From: Rotaria sordida
Taxonomy: Eukaryota; Rotifera; Eurotatoria; Philodinida; Philodinidae
Length of the DNA stretch: 64,000 nt
Reading direction: 5' to 3'
Assembly (NCBI GenBank): GCA_905250125.1
Contig: CAJNOL010000189.1
Location: 148,144-212,143, forward strand
The translations under genes and the position numbers were made by a program. Below are positions 36,488 through 47,760 of this stretch, piece after piece. Under the pieces are notes generated by a model. That model made no database searches, had not been told where the DNA came from, and saw only the letters and a program-made list of their open reading frames with translations. Numbering within the stretch: position 1 is the stretch's first letter; every line of letters begins with the position of its first letter.

Positions 36488-39400
36488 ATGGAACTTGAAA
36501 ATTCATCATCACTTCCACATGTATAGTTTTGCTTTATCGAGTCGATATTTAAATTGAAAAAAATTTTTCTTGATTAGGCTCATCAACAAATTCGTTTAGG
36601 AGATATTCAAGCATCTATACATAAATGGTCAAAAGCAATTGAATATTATTTACATGGAATAGGTCAATGAAAAATTTTGATTCTTTTAAATTGACTCTTC
36701 TTTATTTATAGAATATTTTAAAGCGGTTCAAAATAATCTAAATGACGATAATTTGAAATCAATTATCGAAGCACAAATAATACAATGTGAAAAAACAATT
36801 CATTTATGTCTTTTAAAAGATCGATCAGAACAGGTAAATATCTAAGAAAAATCAAATGATTGACCTACTCAAGAAAATCAATACAGCAATAAAATTTTAT
36901 CATCTGTGGAAATATTGACGCCGATAGAGTGACGAAGTCATATTCGGAACCTCGATTTTGGTATATAATCAAATCCAAATGTCACTATTCGATCGAGTTC
37001 TATAATAGCATACCATTGGCACGTAATAGCAGGGTTGTAATCAATCGAGAATTTTTGAACTAGTCTGGCCAGCCGGTTTGTTGGATCATTATTAATAGGT
37101 TAATGAGAATAACTTAAAAAAACATTCACTTTTCTTTTCGCACTCAAGTTTTTACAAATCTCCAAGAAGAAATATCATGTTATAGTCGTTTACATCTGTT
37201 TGATTTCTCAAAAATGAATATGTGATATTTCTAAATATAGCGCAAAAAAAAAGAGCCATTTACTCATCAACGAATTGTTAAATTCCAAATCTCGAATTTT
37301 TTCACTCAGCCATTTCCGACAAAATTAACGTTTCTCTTCGAATGATGATGATCCAAACCTAAATTTGGTCTGCATCAAAACACATATGATATAAGTTTAG
37401 CTCAAGTAACACAGTTTTGATTGTGTTTTTTACAAACTGATAAAACAGTATGAACAAACAGGAGCATGGCTGCTTGCTTTCAGAATTACAAGTGGAACAA
37501 ATATCGTGACAGATGGCGCCACCTTCTCTGTGTTAGTTTGTTTTCTTTGCGTATCTTAACTAGAGTAGATCTTTTTCAGTTGAACATTTGATTGCCCGCT
37601 TATCTTGTTTATGACTATTTATCCTAAAATTCTCAGTTGAATCTGACTGTGCGTTCGGAAGATAGAACATTTCTTGTTCCTCTTTTTTGAATAATGACTT
37701 TTATTTGTTTTATCCATGAGTATTTATAAGATTTCTTCGCTCTCGTTTGATTTGATGTAGAAGACAAAAATCAAAATTGAAAAATCGTTATAGTATTTTT
37801 TATTAAACAAATAAATGAAAAAGCATACAATGAAAACAATCAAAATTTAATGAACCTTCGAAAAAAGATACTGATTCAAGTCTCATGATGATATTTTAGA
37901 AAAAAGAAATGAACGAAATAAAGCGTTTCCACATCCAAATAAAAAAAGACTCAAAAACTGAATTTGATACAACAAAAGAATTCTATTCTGTAGAGTGTAA
38001 AGAAAAATATTTTCTCTTTTTTCTTCGAGAATACATTTTGTGTTATGTATTGATAACAGACCCAGATCGACAATTACGGACTTCATATACGCTCTCTATA
38101 CGACCGTAAACGGTCGTATTTTGACGGTTTACATGGTCCAGTATTATGGTCGTGTATCACCGTGACCGTATACGAAGAAGTACGATCGCATACGAAGAAA
38201 TACGGAGCAAAATGGAGACCGTATACGGACTGCATATACGAATATCATAAACAACCGTTTCTTTCTCCGTATACAGTCGTTTACGACCGTGCTTGTTTGA
38301 TCTGAGGAGCAGTCATCAAAAGGATTGATCTGTCTCATCGTTTGAAAACAAAGTCAGATTCCATTGAAAATTTTAGAGTGAATAATCATAAGCAAGATAA
38401 ACTGACAATCAAATGTACAAGTGAAAAAAATATATCGTAGTTGAAATACGAAAAGAAATAACCGAATACAGAGAAAATGGCCGCATCTACCATAATACTT
38501 GTTCTCCTCGTATAACTGAGATCTGTCTATACTGAAAATTTTAGGATATTTGCTTTTTTTCTTTAGGAAGATATAGCTCATCAAAGGACGAAAAAGGGAA
38601 ATTCCATAACGTTTGGACGCATAAAAAAAAAATAACTTTGATACAATTTTTTCAATATTTTTATCAATCTAATATTTTCTTTGAGTTGGTGCAAATTGAG
38701 TGTAATTTTAATTCGATGATAACTTATGTGCTACTCTTCAAGTGCAAACATTCAGTATCCATCTATCTTAAATTACGGTCAACATATAATCGACACTTGT
38801 GAAACACCCTTTATCAGCCATCTGCTCATAGCTTATAGCAGATTCTTACACTGATTAACTAATGATGCCGAGAGCCTAAAAATTACCATGAAGATTTCAA
38901 AAACTTGATTAAAAGAATTAAGAAGTGAATAATCCATCGGAATTTTATAGATTTCTACAAAAAAACCTCCTCAAATGCCTGTCAGATCTAAAACATTCCT
39001 GTCGAATACTTATTCCGTGTTCCATATCAAATTCATTTACTTGAGTATTTTATTTTGTCTAGGCAATAAAACTTCAACAAGCAGAACGTATATCAAAAAT
39101 GACTCGTGCACATTCAACATCAAATTTAAAATCTTCAACAAAATCAAATAGCATGAGACCAAGACATAATACATTACAATTAGAAAATACAGTCATGTTA
39201 GGTGGTCAAGGTGGTATGGATTCATTTGCTGCATTTATTTTTCCAAAAAATCATAATACTGATGAAACAAGTCCAACACAAACACCAATAAATGCAAAGA
39301 AAAATAAAAAAAAGGATTCACATAAATTAGAAGAATTACAAATGAGTTATGCAGCATTAAAAACTCATCTTAAAGAAGCATTTGATGATATTGAACGACT

Positions 39401-39527
39401 TAAATATGAAAATAATCAATTACGTTTACACCGAGAAATAAATATAATACGAGAACAAAATGAATCAAAATTATTTACAAATAGTGATGAAGAAAACTCC
39501 GAGAATGAACTTGAACAGACATTATAA
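36488..39527 (+). CDS. NRBF2: NRBF2-like protein (MIT domain plus coiled coil)
   Basis: NRBF2 is the accessory subunit of the autophagy PI3-kinase complex I (VPS34, Beclin 1, ATG14). Exons: 36488-36520, 36578-36662, 36712-36833, 39063-39527; 234 residues. The tiny first exon encodes MELENSSSLPH, followed in exon 2 by AHQQIRLGD. This resembles the NRBF2 N-terminus (LNLAHQQ) that begins the three-helix MIT domain, about residues 10-80 here. The last exon holds a Ser/Lys-rich linker with the SFAAFIFP segment and a coiled coil (LEELQMSYAALKTHLKEAF, then RLKYENNQLRLHREI) at about 165-210, ending in an acidic tail. Vertebrate NRBF2 is about 287 residues. The assignment relies on layout and short motifs, so it is good but not certain. 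Its last intron is 2.2 kb. Confidence 0.75.
38090..38292. repeat. Cluster of palindromic CGTATACG-type motifs in the NRBF2 intron
   Basis: About 200 bases hold many copies of a short motif in both orientations: CTATACGACCGTAAACGGTCGT, broken here as CTATACGACC + GTAAACGGTCGT (about 38096-38117), GTGACCGTATACGAAG, CGCATACGAAGAAATACGG, GACCGTATACGGACTGC, CTCCGTATACAGTCG and TTTACGACCGTGC. ACGACCGT and ACGGTCGT form a hairpin of about 8 base pairs. CpG-rich motifs like this are rare elsewhere in the window. The function is unknown. Confidence 0.6.
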
Positions 39528-39544
39528 TTTTTATATTTATTTAT

Positions 39545-39577
39545 TGCTGTTGCTGTTGTTGTTGTTGTTGTTGTTGT
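39545..39577 (+). repeat. (TGT)n microsatellite
   Basis: A trinucleotide run of TGC/TGT units begins about 18 bases after the NRBF2 stop codon, in the probable 3' untranslated region. Confidence 0.85.
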
Positions 39578-39791
39578 GATTTTTTATATCTTGAATGTAT
39601 AAAATCAATAAATTCTATTTTTATCCTTGTATCCCTGTAATATAAAAACAATATATTGCTAATCAAAATATATATTTTTACTGTATTACCAAAATAAAAA
39701 AATATTATCAAATCACAAAACCTTATGTTAATATTCGCACATTTAATAACAATCACAGATCTTCTATTTTCTCATAACATATATCTTTTAC

Positions 39792-39799
39792 TATAAAAG
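39792..39799 (+). promoter_or_regulatory. TATA box of the lysozyme gene
   Basis: TATAAAAG lies 53 bases upstream of the lysozyme ATG, which would place transcription start roughly 25-30 bases before the ATG. This matches a classical TATA consensus and is typical for a highly expressed secreted enzyme. It overlaps no coding sequence. Confidence 0.6.
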
Positions 39800-39851
39800 A
39801 CGGAATACAAAATCTAAATGATAGTGAGCTAATAGGAGAAGATATATCAAA

Positions 39852-40262
39852 ATGTCTAAAATAATTATTGGTGTTATTTTATTAGCTATAACAATTGTTA
39901 TTTTTGCTCAAATAGACAACAAATGTCTTCAATGCATTTGTAAAACTGAATCTGGCTGTCGACCACTTGGATGTGCATGGGATGTTAATTCAAATTCATG
40001 TGGTTATTATCAATTAAAAAATGTCTATTGGATTGATTGTGGTAAACCAGGTGGCTCACTTGCTGCATGTTCAAAAGATAAAGCTTGTTCTGAAAAATGT
40101 GTTCGCGCATATATGCAACGTTATGCTACAAAATGTACTGATGGTCGTAAGCCAACTTGTCAAGATTATGCTCGTGTACATAATGGTGGACCAAGTGGTT
40201 GTAAAAAATCAGCTACAGTTGGTTATTGGAATAAAATTGCTGCTTGTTATAATTCTGGTTAA
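39852..40262 (+). CDS. Invertebrate (i-type) lysozyme, secreted
   Basis: The predicted enzyme hydrolyses peptidoglycan (GH22 i-type); related proteins also have isopeptidase (destabilase) activity. It would act outside cells or in the gut. The single-exon frame encodes 136 residues: a signal peptide (1 to about 19, ending IVIFAQ), then a mature domain of about 115 residues, the usual size. Family motifs are CLQCICKTESGCRPLGCAWD, CGYYQLKNVYWIDCGKPGG, CVRAYMQRYATKC, RVHNGGPSGC and GYWNKI. The expected catalytic pair is present: Glu33 (KTES) and Asp44 (WDVNS). Many cysteines fit the multi-disulfide fold. A TATA box lies upstream, and an ATAAAATG stretch about 30 bases after the stop may serve polyadenylation. 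A decayed relative of the same gene lies about 7.4 kb downstream at 47620-47760. Confidence 0.95.
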   Translation: MSKIIIGVILLAITIVIFAQIDNKCLQCICKTESGCRPLGCAWDVNSNSCGYYQLKNVYWIDCGKPGGSLAACSKDKACSEKCVRAYMQRYATKCTDGRKPTCQDYARVHNGGPSGCKKSATVGYWNKIAACYNSG

Positions 40263-41734
40263 GATCTTTTTTTGTTTTATTGAAAATATAAAATAAAATG
40301 TAATCGAAATCATCTATTAAGATTATGTCATGTAATTTGAAGAAAAAAAAAACATTTAATACTTTTTTTTCCTATAATTTTTTTAGAAAATTTAAATTCA
40401 ATGTCAAACTAATATTATCATAAGATAAAATATATTAAAGTATCCATTCAAAGATTCATATTGAATATAATGTAGATATGGAATTGCATATAGCTAGTAA
40501 AGTTACAAAGAACTTTATATTGTGTTTTATTATCGTTGAATATTTTGAAAAACGTAAACATTTTTTCTTCACCCGAAAAAATTCTCTCGTCTAAAACAAG
40601 AATTGTTTGAGAAGAATATTTTTATCACAAACGTTATTCTCTACATTTAAAAAATATATTCAAAATCTCGATTTAAACAATGAAAATAATCGACTAGTGA
40701 TATTCGCATGCTCAGATTCGAAATTAATTTTTCATGGCTTAATTCTTATCATACATACTTTTGATCAGAAAAATATAAAACGATACGCATATGAATAATA
40801 CTTATTGTGTACATTGATGTGAAGGATATGAATGTGATTATGCTGGCATGATTCCTGTCTTTATTAACATCCACACCGCTTTTGTTAAGATTCCTACAAA
40901 AGATCTGCTCAGAATTTCAATATTTGAATTTAACTACAGGTCCATACTGTTCCAAGCTTGAAATATGGAATTCACATACATTCTCATACATTAAACATTG
41001 CTTCACTATCAGTAGTATATATATTAGTACGTTAATTCGATACTGTTTTCTTTGCTTGCTTCCTTCTTTGATCTTAAAATTTCAACTAATGTTGTTTCGC
41101 TATGCAAACTTCTTATTTTTGTCTGTGTAACTATGATTGATTTATATCTACTGTTATTATAACAATATACTGAATGGTCTATAATGAAGAAAGTTACAAA
41201 ACTTCTACTTAAAACTTACATTCACTAATTTCTTCGAATGTGTATGTAAGTTTCACAAAAGCAATCTAATCAAAATCGTTCATTATAGTTTTACGTCGAT
41301 AAAACTTTAACAACAGAAAATGAACTGCTGAGAATGGAACGTGCTAAATTGTAGAAAGTCACGTATTCGTTATTGAGATATAATTAAAATCTTTTCTCAA
41401 CTTATTCTAGTCATGGATTCATCAATTTTTCTTCCGTAGTCTTCTTAAGATGAATGGATATTTTAAAATGTACACGATATCGTTCGTCTTATATTGTGGA
41501 ATAAAACAAGAAGTAACTTCGTCTTGTAGTATGGAGAGAGAACTGAATAAATTATCGGCAATAATTTGCTTTTTTCTTTCGAGAATTCGTTGCGTATCGA
41601 CGATATCGATCTGTGTGTGAATGATTGTAAATGATTTTTGAAATACATTTCGTAAACGAGGATAAGTCTATTGTACTTTTGCAAGTAGACTAGTTATTAT
41701 CGAAGGTTTGTGTATAAAAATTAATCAAGTCTTT
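40263..41734. other. 1.5 kb intergenic region, no gene recognised
   Basis: This is AT-rich sequence after the lysozyme gene. Several short open frames on both strands lack domain features or consistent codon use, so none was called. Confidence 0.55.
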
Positions 41735-42653
41735 AATGAAAGAGTATAAAACTGCGACAAAAAAAAACATTTTATTTTTGATTTCAAGCTTTCAACAATT
41801 TACAATTGTCATCGTCAGGAAATCATTAGAAAAGAACAAAATTAAGCTATATATACCGGGTGACCCCTAAATAAGGAAACGGGCAAAAAATTAAATATCT
41901 CCATTACGGCTCGAGCAAACAGACTGATTTCTTTACTACTAATAAAGGCATGTACAAGTTTTGTATCCATAAAGACAAGCTCAGAGATACTCTTTATTAA
42001 GTATTGCTAGTGATCTCAACAAAAAAATTTTGCTTTTTTCACAGATAGGAGAAAAACCAATATACAAGGTGCTGCAAAAGTCACTTTACCGGAAAGAAAA
42101 TTAAAAATATCTCCATTATGGCTCAAGCAAATGAGCTGATCTTTTCACCAATGATAGAGACATGTTCAAACTTTATATACATAAAGACATGCTCGGAGAG
42201 ACCCCCTTGTTAAGTAAACTTTTTTTCTCCTATCTGTGAAAAAGTAAAAATTTTTTTGTTGAGATCACTGATGATACTCAACAAAGGATATCTCTAACCT
42301 TGTCTTTATGGATACAAAGCTTGTACATGCCTTTATTAGTAGTAAAGAAATCAGTCTGTTTGCTCGAGCCGTAATGGAGATATTTAATTTTTTGTCCGTT
42401 TCCTTATTTATGGGTCACCTGGTACATATGTATACAAAACAAGGCATAGAATAGAACAGAACATTAAAAAAAAACAGTATTACAATATCAATTTATACAT
42501 CAAAGCTAACACAATTACAATCTCACTATACTTTAAATTAATAGCTTAACTTTGTTCTTTTCTAATGACTTCTCGATGATGACAATTGTAAATTGTTGAA
42601 AGCTTGAAATCGAGAGTAAAATGCTTTTTGTCGAAGTTCTATATTCTTTCATT
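41735..42653. mobile_element. Nested foldback element (outer terminal inverted repeats)
   Basis: The outer arms, about 41735-41850 and 42541-42653, are near-perfect inverted repeats of about 115 bases. Shared blocks are AATGAAAGA(G/A)TATA, TTTCAAGCTTTCAACAATTT, ACAATTGTCATC and CATTAGAAAAGAACAAA. Between them sits a second, complete inverted-repeat element (41856-42422) plus about 118 bases of unique sequence. No transposase is present. The picture is of one non-autonomous element inserted into another. Confidence 0.8.
41856..42422. mobile_element. Inner TA-flanked MITE with Tc1/mariner-like ends
   Basis: The termini GGGTGACCCCTAAATAAGG (left, after CC) and GGTGACCCATAAATAAGG (right, reversed) form inverted repeats that continue for about 200 bases. 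The element is flanked on both sides by TA (41854-41855 and 42423-42424), the target duplication typical of Tc1/mariner elements. A third, diverged copy of the arm lies directly after the left arm (about 42058-42200), in the same orientation. At 567 bases with no reading frame, it can only be a non-autonomous element. The superfamily is inferred from the ends, not proven. Confidence 0.75.
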
Positions 42654-43022
42654 ACATACTTATTTCAACCTGCACTTCCATCCAATTATAATCAAGTCTT
42701 GATGGAATTAAGTATCGGTAGAATCATTATTAAGGTGTAGTAAAAGCTCTGTATGAATCTTTCATTTTCTTTCTTGAATTGTCATTGTTCTATTAGCACA
42801 AATTGCTATGACTCCTAGGTGTTTAAAAACAGCATGTACTCGTATTGCGTTTGTTGCACAACAATAATGAGATAGCTTGCATGTCTTCATTAGACAAATC
42901 TAGGCAACGTAACACTCACTAGATAGTAGACTAAAAAGAAGAAAAAGAAAAGACATGCATCACACAGTCTCAATATAAATCACGAGCTTATTTTTTGCTT
43001 TTCATTCTTTTTTTTTGACATA

Positions 43023-43985
43023 ATGTCGACTGATATCATCTCTATCCTAAGCGTATTTACATTTCACATGAATCGTTATTTGACAATATTTATTCTATTG
43101 TTTGGTTCGTTTGGTAATATTATAAATTTATTCATATTTTATCAACCAAAACATCGTACAAATCCATGTGCTATCTATTTTTTCTATACATCAATTGCCG
43201 ATCTAATTGCTCTTTATTCAGGTTTACTTAGTCGAGTTTTTGCTGGTTTCTCGCTTGATAGATCGGCAACAGATGCTTCAATTTGTAAAATACGTGCATT
43301 TATTATTTGGGTATCAACAACAGCTTCATCCTGGTTTTTAACTTATGCTACTGTCGATCGATATTGTATAAGTTGTCGTGATGCACGTCATCGTAATCTG
43401 AGTAATCTTCGTTTTACACGTAAATTAATGTTCATTACGATTATCGGTGGATCATTGATATTTGCTGAAACTTTCTATTGTTATGTACCAAATCTTAAAA
43501 ATTCTCCATTGACATGTTATGGTTATAACATAATATGTCGTTTATATAATGAAATTGCTTCAGCACTTATGTTCGTTTTTCTACCATCAACAATTATGTT
43601 TATATTCGGATATTGGACTGTACAAAATGTAAGAAAATTAAATCAGGCAATTGCACCAATGGTTATTACACATAGAACAATAGTTACAATGAAAAGGACA
43701 GATCGACAATTAATTCAAATGTTAATTGTTCAAATTATTCTATTGACTATATTTAATATTCCTTTGGCTATTCATCGTCTCTATTTAACATCGATGTTAC
43801 ATACTTCAAAAAGTTTGTTGAGATCGACAATCGACAATCTGTGTTTTCAATTCTTTTATCTTATTAGTTTTATGAGTTTTGGAATGCCATTTTATATTTA
43901 TACATTAACTGGAGCAATGTTCAGAAAAGACTTTATGCAACTAGTTCAATTTGTTTATCGAAAAATGAAAATAGCAGCATTTTAA
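43023..43985 (+). CDS. Rhodopsin-like seven-transmembrane receptor, intronless
   Basis: This is a plasma-membrane G protein-coupled receptor of unknown ligand, 320 residues in one exon. Seven hydrophobic helices are visible, beginning near residues 18, 50, 92, 133, 175, 228 and 270. Class A hallmarks are the helix 1 GNIIN (Asn32), a helix 3 cysteine (Cys88) with loop-2 cysteines (Cys154, Cys165), and a DRY triplet at 112-114 (TVDRYCIS). The NPCAIYFFYTSIADL pattern in helix 2 resembles the large peptide-receptor-like expansions in rotifers. Helix 7 lacks NPxxY and reads MPFYIY around 288-293. The short C-terminal tail is basic. TATAAA at 42974-42979, 44 bases before the ATG, could be a core promoter. 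Orthology to a named receptor is not possible by eye. Confidence 0.9.
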   Translation: MSTDIISILSVFTFHMNRYLTIFILLFGSFGNIINLFIFYQPKHRTNPCAIYFFYTSIADLIALYSGLLSRVFAGFSLDRSATDASICKIRAFIIWVSTTASSWFLTYATVDRYCISCRDARHRNLSNLRFTRKLMFITIIGGSLIFAETFYCYVPNLKNSPLTCYGYNIICRLYNEIASALMFVFLPSTIMFIFGYWTVQNVRKLNQAIAPMVITHRTIVTMKRTDRQLIQMLIVQIILLTIFNIPLAIHRLYLTSMLHTSKSLLRSTIDNLCFQFFYLISFMSFGMPFYIYTLTGAMFRKDFMQLVQFVYRKMKIAAF

Positions 43986-44277
43986 AAGTCGAAAAGTGTG
44001 AGTGTACGTATTCATAACTGTTTTGTGAAAAGATGATTGTTAATGAATGTTGAAGTACGGTGATACTCAAAAATAAATCGAAATTGTGCAAATAAAATAT
44101 TTTGTATTTCATCATTTTGAATGAGACGAGATATTTTTTTAAACGCGTCTTTTAGTTCAAAAAGATAAAATTCAATATTACAATTGCTATTTATTTTTGT
44201 GTAGGATCTACGATCAATTTTGAGCAAAATTAAAGAATATCATTGTTAGTATTTGTGTTTTAGAGCAGCCAGTATAT

Positions 44278-44313
<36 letters not shown>

Positions 44314-45803
44314 TTGCATTTAGACTAGATAAACTAGGGCAACAAGGTTATATTTTGACAAAATTCGAAACTCTATATTCTGACAACACCTTGAGATATT
44401 AGAAAAGGAAAGTTCTTTGTCAATTGTAGGATTAATTTTGAGCGCCACTGTGCATAACGAGAAAAATGGTACAATTGTCTCTTCCTTCCTCTGTTCCAAA
44501 GACAATAACTGACATGTCGGCAAAAATCTTTATCATTGTAAAACGTGAAAAAAACTTGTAGCGAGACTTCTCATGTGTGGTTCATTCAACTCCAATGCGT
44601 TATAGATTTTAATCTCGTAGAAATTGTATTCAAAGCTTTTTTACCCTAGTCACCAATGTATTACATGTTGCAAACAAATATTACTATTATTATGTTGTAA
44701 AAGTTGTTATTGTTGTTGTTGCTGAATTTTAAAAACTTTTATAGATGAAAACCTCTGTCAACAAAATAAATATTCAAGCTTCTCTTATTGTATCTATCGT
44801 TCTAAAACTCTCTAGAATCTGAATGACTCTTGCTGGAATACATGATTGATATCTTATGCTCTCATGGCATGCATTCAGAAAACCATGAAAATACTTAGAA
44901 ATCATTGTCAAGTGTTGGATATGCAAGGCTCTTACTCTTCGATCTATTGAAGGCAACATCGAAATGATGAGTTTCAAAATGTTGACACATAATGAATATT
45001 CCATACCTAAAAGCAACAGATTCTAATAGATATGAGAATAGTTGAAAGGAAGATCTAACTTAGACTTATACACCCGTACCAATAGTTTTAAAAATTCCAG
45101 TCATTTCTTTCTCTTTGTTTTAAAATTATTCAAAAAATGCCCACGTCCGTTTAACTCGCACATGAACATTAGTAACAGATACACCATACGAAAGTGTACG
45201 ATCAATCGACTAACTACACAAAATTTACTTTCGAAGGTCAACCTGTATGTTTTTCTCAGTGTATAACTAGTAATTGTATTATATTAGCCATAAAAAGAAA
45301 GATATGATGTTGACAGCACAGCTATAAAAGAGTATACATTCATGGCAAGCTTTATCATAATTCTTTGAAAAGATAAATGTTATTGTTTTTGACTTTTCTG
45401 CATTTCTTCTATTCGTAATAGAAAGAAAGCAATAAATGATAATTACAAATATATTAACAAAGCTTTATTAGAAGTGACTCATGAAATATTGGTAAATGAA
45501 ACTGAATCATCGGTTGACTTATGTATATAAAAATCTATAGGCTCATAACACATATGAAGAACATCTGTAAAAGTCTGAAAACAAATACAAGTTTGAATAC
45601 ACTAATCCTGCGTATGAATATGTTTATCGGTGAAAATTGGCTTTGCTTATACATTACAAATGAACAAAACATTGAAATATCTTTATCTTTATAACCATGC
45701 CAGTAGTGATGAAGGTGTAACTGAAATTGTAAAAATTTTAGAACATAACACACCATTCGATTCTTATTACGTTGTCTCGAAATAATTTTACATTCAATGA
45801 ATA

Positions 45804-46123
45804 TTAAAACCCTAGTAGAAATATAAAAAACCAATACAATGTTAAGAGACCTTTCAATCGTAGAAAACAACATGTTTTACGAAATCCCGTCTGAACAATT
45901 TTTCTCATTTCAGTATTTGAATAGATTTCAGATTGTTTGTTCTTCGAGCTGAACTATGTTCAGCACGATCCCCTTTATTTATAGTAATTGAATCTCGATG
46001 ATCAATGGAATAAATATGTTCTTCAGCGTTATCATCGCTTTGCGACGATATCTGATGTTAATTGATCGTTGATAATCGAAATGAACTCAAAGAATCATTT
46101 GAAAAGATGACATGACGATTCAT
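45804..46123 (-). pseudogene. Probable decayed N-terminus of a membrane-protein gene
   Basis: From an ATG at 46123 the frame reads MNRHVIFSNDSLSSFRLSTI, is broken by a TAA, then continues as QISSQSDDNAEEHIYSIDHR and a Lys/Arg/Ser-rich stretch to IQILK. After a one-base-type frame change it reads MRKIVQTGFRKTCCFLRLKG, leading into a hydrophobic segment (LLTLYWFFIFLLGF) and another stop. Codon composition and the soluble-basic-hydrophobic order look like the start of a real membrane protein interrupted by a stop and a frameshift. The family is not recognised, and an unusual exon structure remains an alternative. Confidence 0.4.
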
Positions 46124-47619
46124 TGATATTGTTGTCAATGATGCCAATCAGTTGTCACATTGATCTATCGTATAAAATCAGACGAGAAAATTGAGATTTC
46201 TTTAGAAAAAAAAAAAACTTTTAGAACGATGTTCTGTTTGAAAATTAGCTTTCAGAATTTTCATTTTGTTGCTTTGAGTTTGTTGAAAAATAAAATAACC
46301 GCTGATATTATGTTGAAAGAGATTGACATGGAAAAAGTGAAACGTTATATCGCATCGAAAAAAATCTCCGAATTGAATCTTGTCTAGAGAATATCGCGAG
46401 ACAATCGTCTGTTGGATGCGCAACGAATAAAAAACTTCTTCCATACTCAATGTTCACGTTTGCTATATAAGATATTTTCAAAGCAAAGATCAAGTACTAG
46501 ATCGAATGACAAACAATAGAAGAAAGAATGATTTTAAACTTGTTTAATATACAATTCAAATTAATGACCATATTAACACAGATGTAAATGTGTGAGTCTT
46601 CTGCTCAACTTCCTCACGGCTACAATCCTATACTAGAGTCCTAGAGCAGTTCAACTATTGAAACCCGTACCTGACATGATGTTCTTTAGTTAACCCGAGA
46701 ATTTTATTCGTTTATTTATGTTTAATTAGCTACTTTCTTCGACTATGGTTATTCGATAAAAACTGAAATTTTTATAAAGGTACGGAATATATATATAAGA
46801 ATGACATCCAGACGACCTCATTAGTTCTACAACGATATCAGAATTTATTATTCTTGCAGACAGTATCAGTAAACTCTTCACAATTTACATAGATTTTTTA
46901 ATTAGCATGGTATCATGCAATTATAATATATTAGTTGTTATGACTCCATCTCTAATAAGAAACGATAATAATATAGTAGAGCTCTTTTATTAAAATTCTC
47001 TAAAATATTAACTACTATCACATGATTTAGAAGTGATAGTTTGGATGATGATCACTGAATTCGTATGGATAGGAATGTTTGGAAACAAAAATAGGAAGTA
47101 AAACGATTGTTAACGCTTATTGTCTTGTAATAGAGCGTGTTGAAATAAAAATTGTTTTCTATATTTGTCCCAGAACATATCTACCAGAAAGGCAAAGAGA
47201 AAAACACATCAGATTACTGTTGTATCCGATGTTATCGTTAAACATTTTTGAAAATTTTAATGAAAAAAAAAGGACAATGGTGTCGTGATTTCTTAGTATT
47301 TTTGAGGCAATATTATGTAAAGTTTAATATTTAATTTGAAGTATATATATACGTACAAGAATCTGTCTCTGCTCTAATGAATTTGTCTATATTTTATATA
47401 AGAATAAGAAATTATGAAATTATTTCAGAATTATTTGAATCATCGCTAGAGTATTTAAAGACTTTATGAACTGATAGCTTCATGATGCATTGATTTTACA
47501 TCAGTTGTGAAAAGGTTCATAGAGAGTGGTAGATTGTATTAGGAAAAAAAACGATAATTTCCAAAGTTTAACTCGCATCCACCCGCGAATCGAATTATGT
47601 CGCAGGACTCCATCGAGCA

Positions 47620-47760
47620 TATTAAAAGCGATATGCAACAAAATATAATCATAATCTCATTAAATAATCCGTCAGAATTCTGTTGATATTCATAATGGTA
47701 GATCAACTAGTTGTCAAAAATCAGCTAGGGTTGGTCTTTGGAGAACAATCCATGATTAGT
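47620..47760 (+). pseudogene. i-type lysozyme C-terminal remnant
   Basis: The frame at 47670-47757 reads RQNSVDIHNGRSTSCQKSAR then VGLWRTIHD and a stop. It aligns without gaps to CQDYARVHNGGPSGCKKSAT plus VGYWNKI of the intact lysozyme at 40150-40240. The nucleotides of the CATAATGG...TTTGGA block agree at roughly three quarters of sites. Upstream, TATGCAAC (about 47632) matches the intact gene's TATGCAACG, but the distance to CATAATGG is about 8 bases shorter, a frameshift, and a TAA is in frame. The signal peptide and both catalytic residues are not found. It is best explained as the 3' third of a dead duplicate. Confidence 0.7.

Noticed and set aside
44774..45016. 80-residue minus-strand frame
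   Set aside because: It has some protein-like character (IDRRVRALHIQHL), but no recognisable family, no clear partner exons and atypical codon use. It may be another decayed fragment but is too weak to call.
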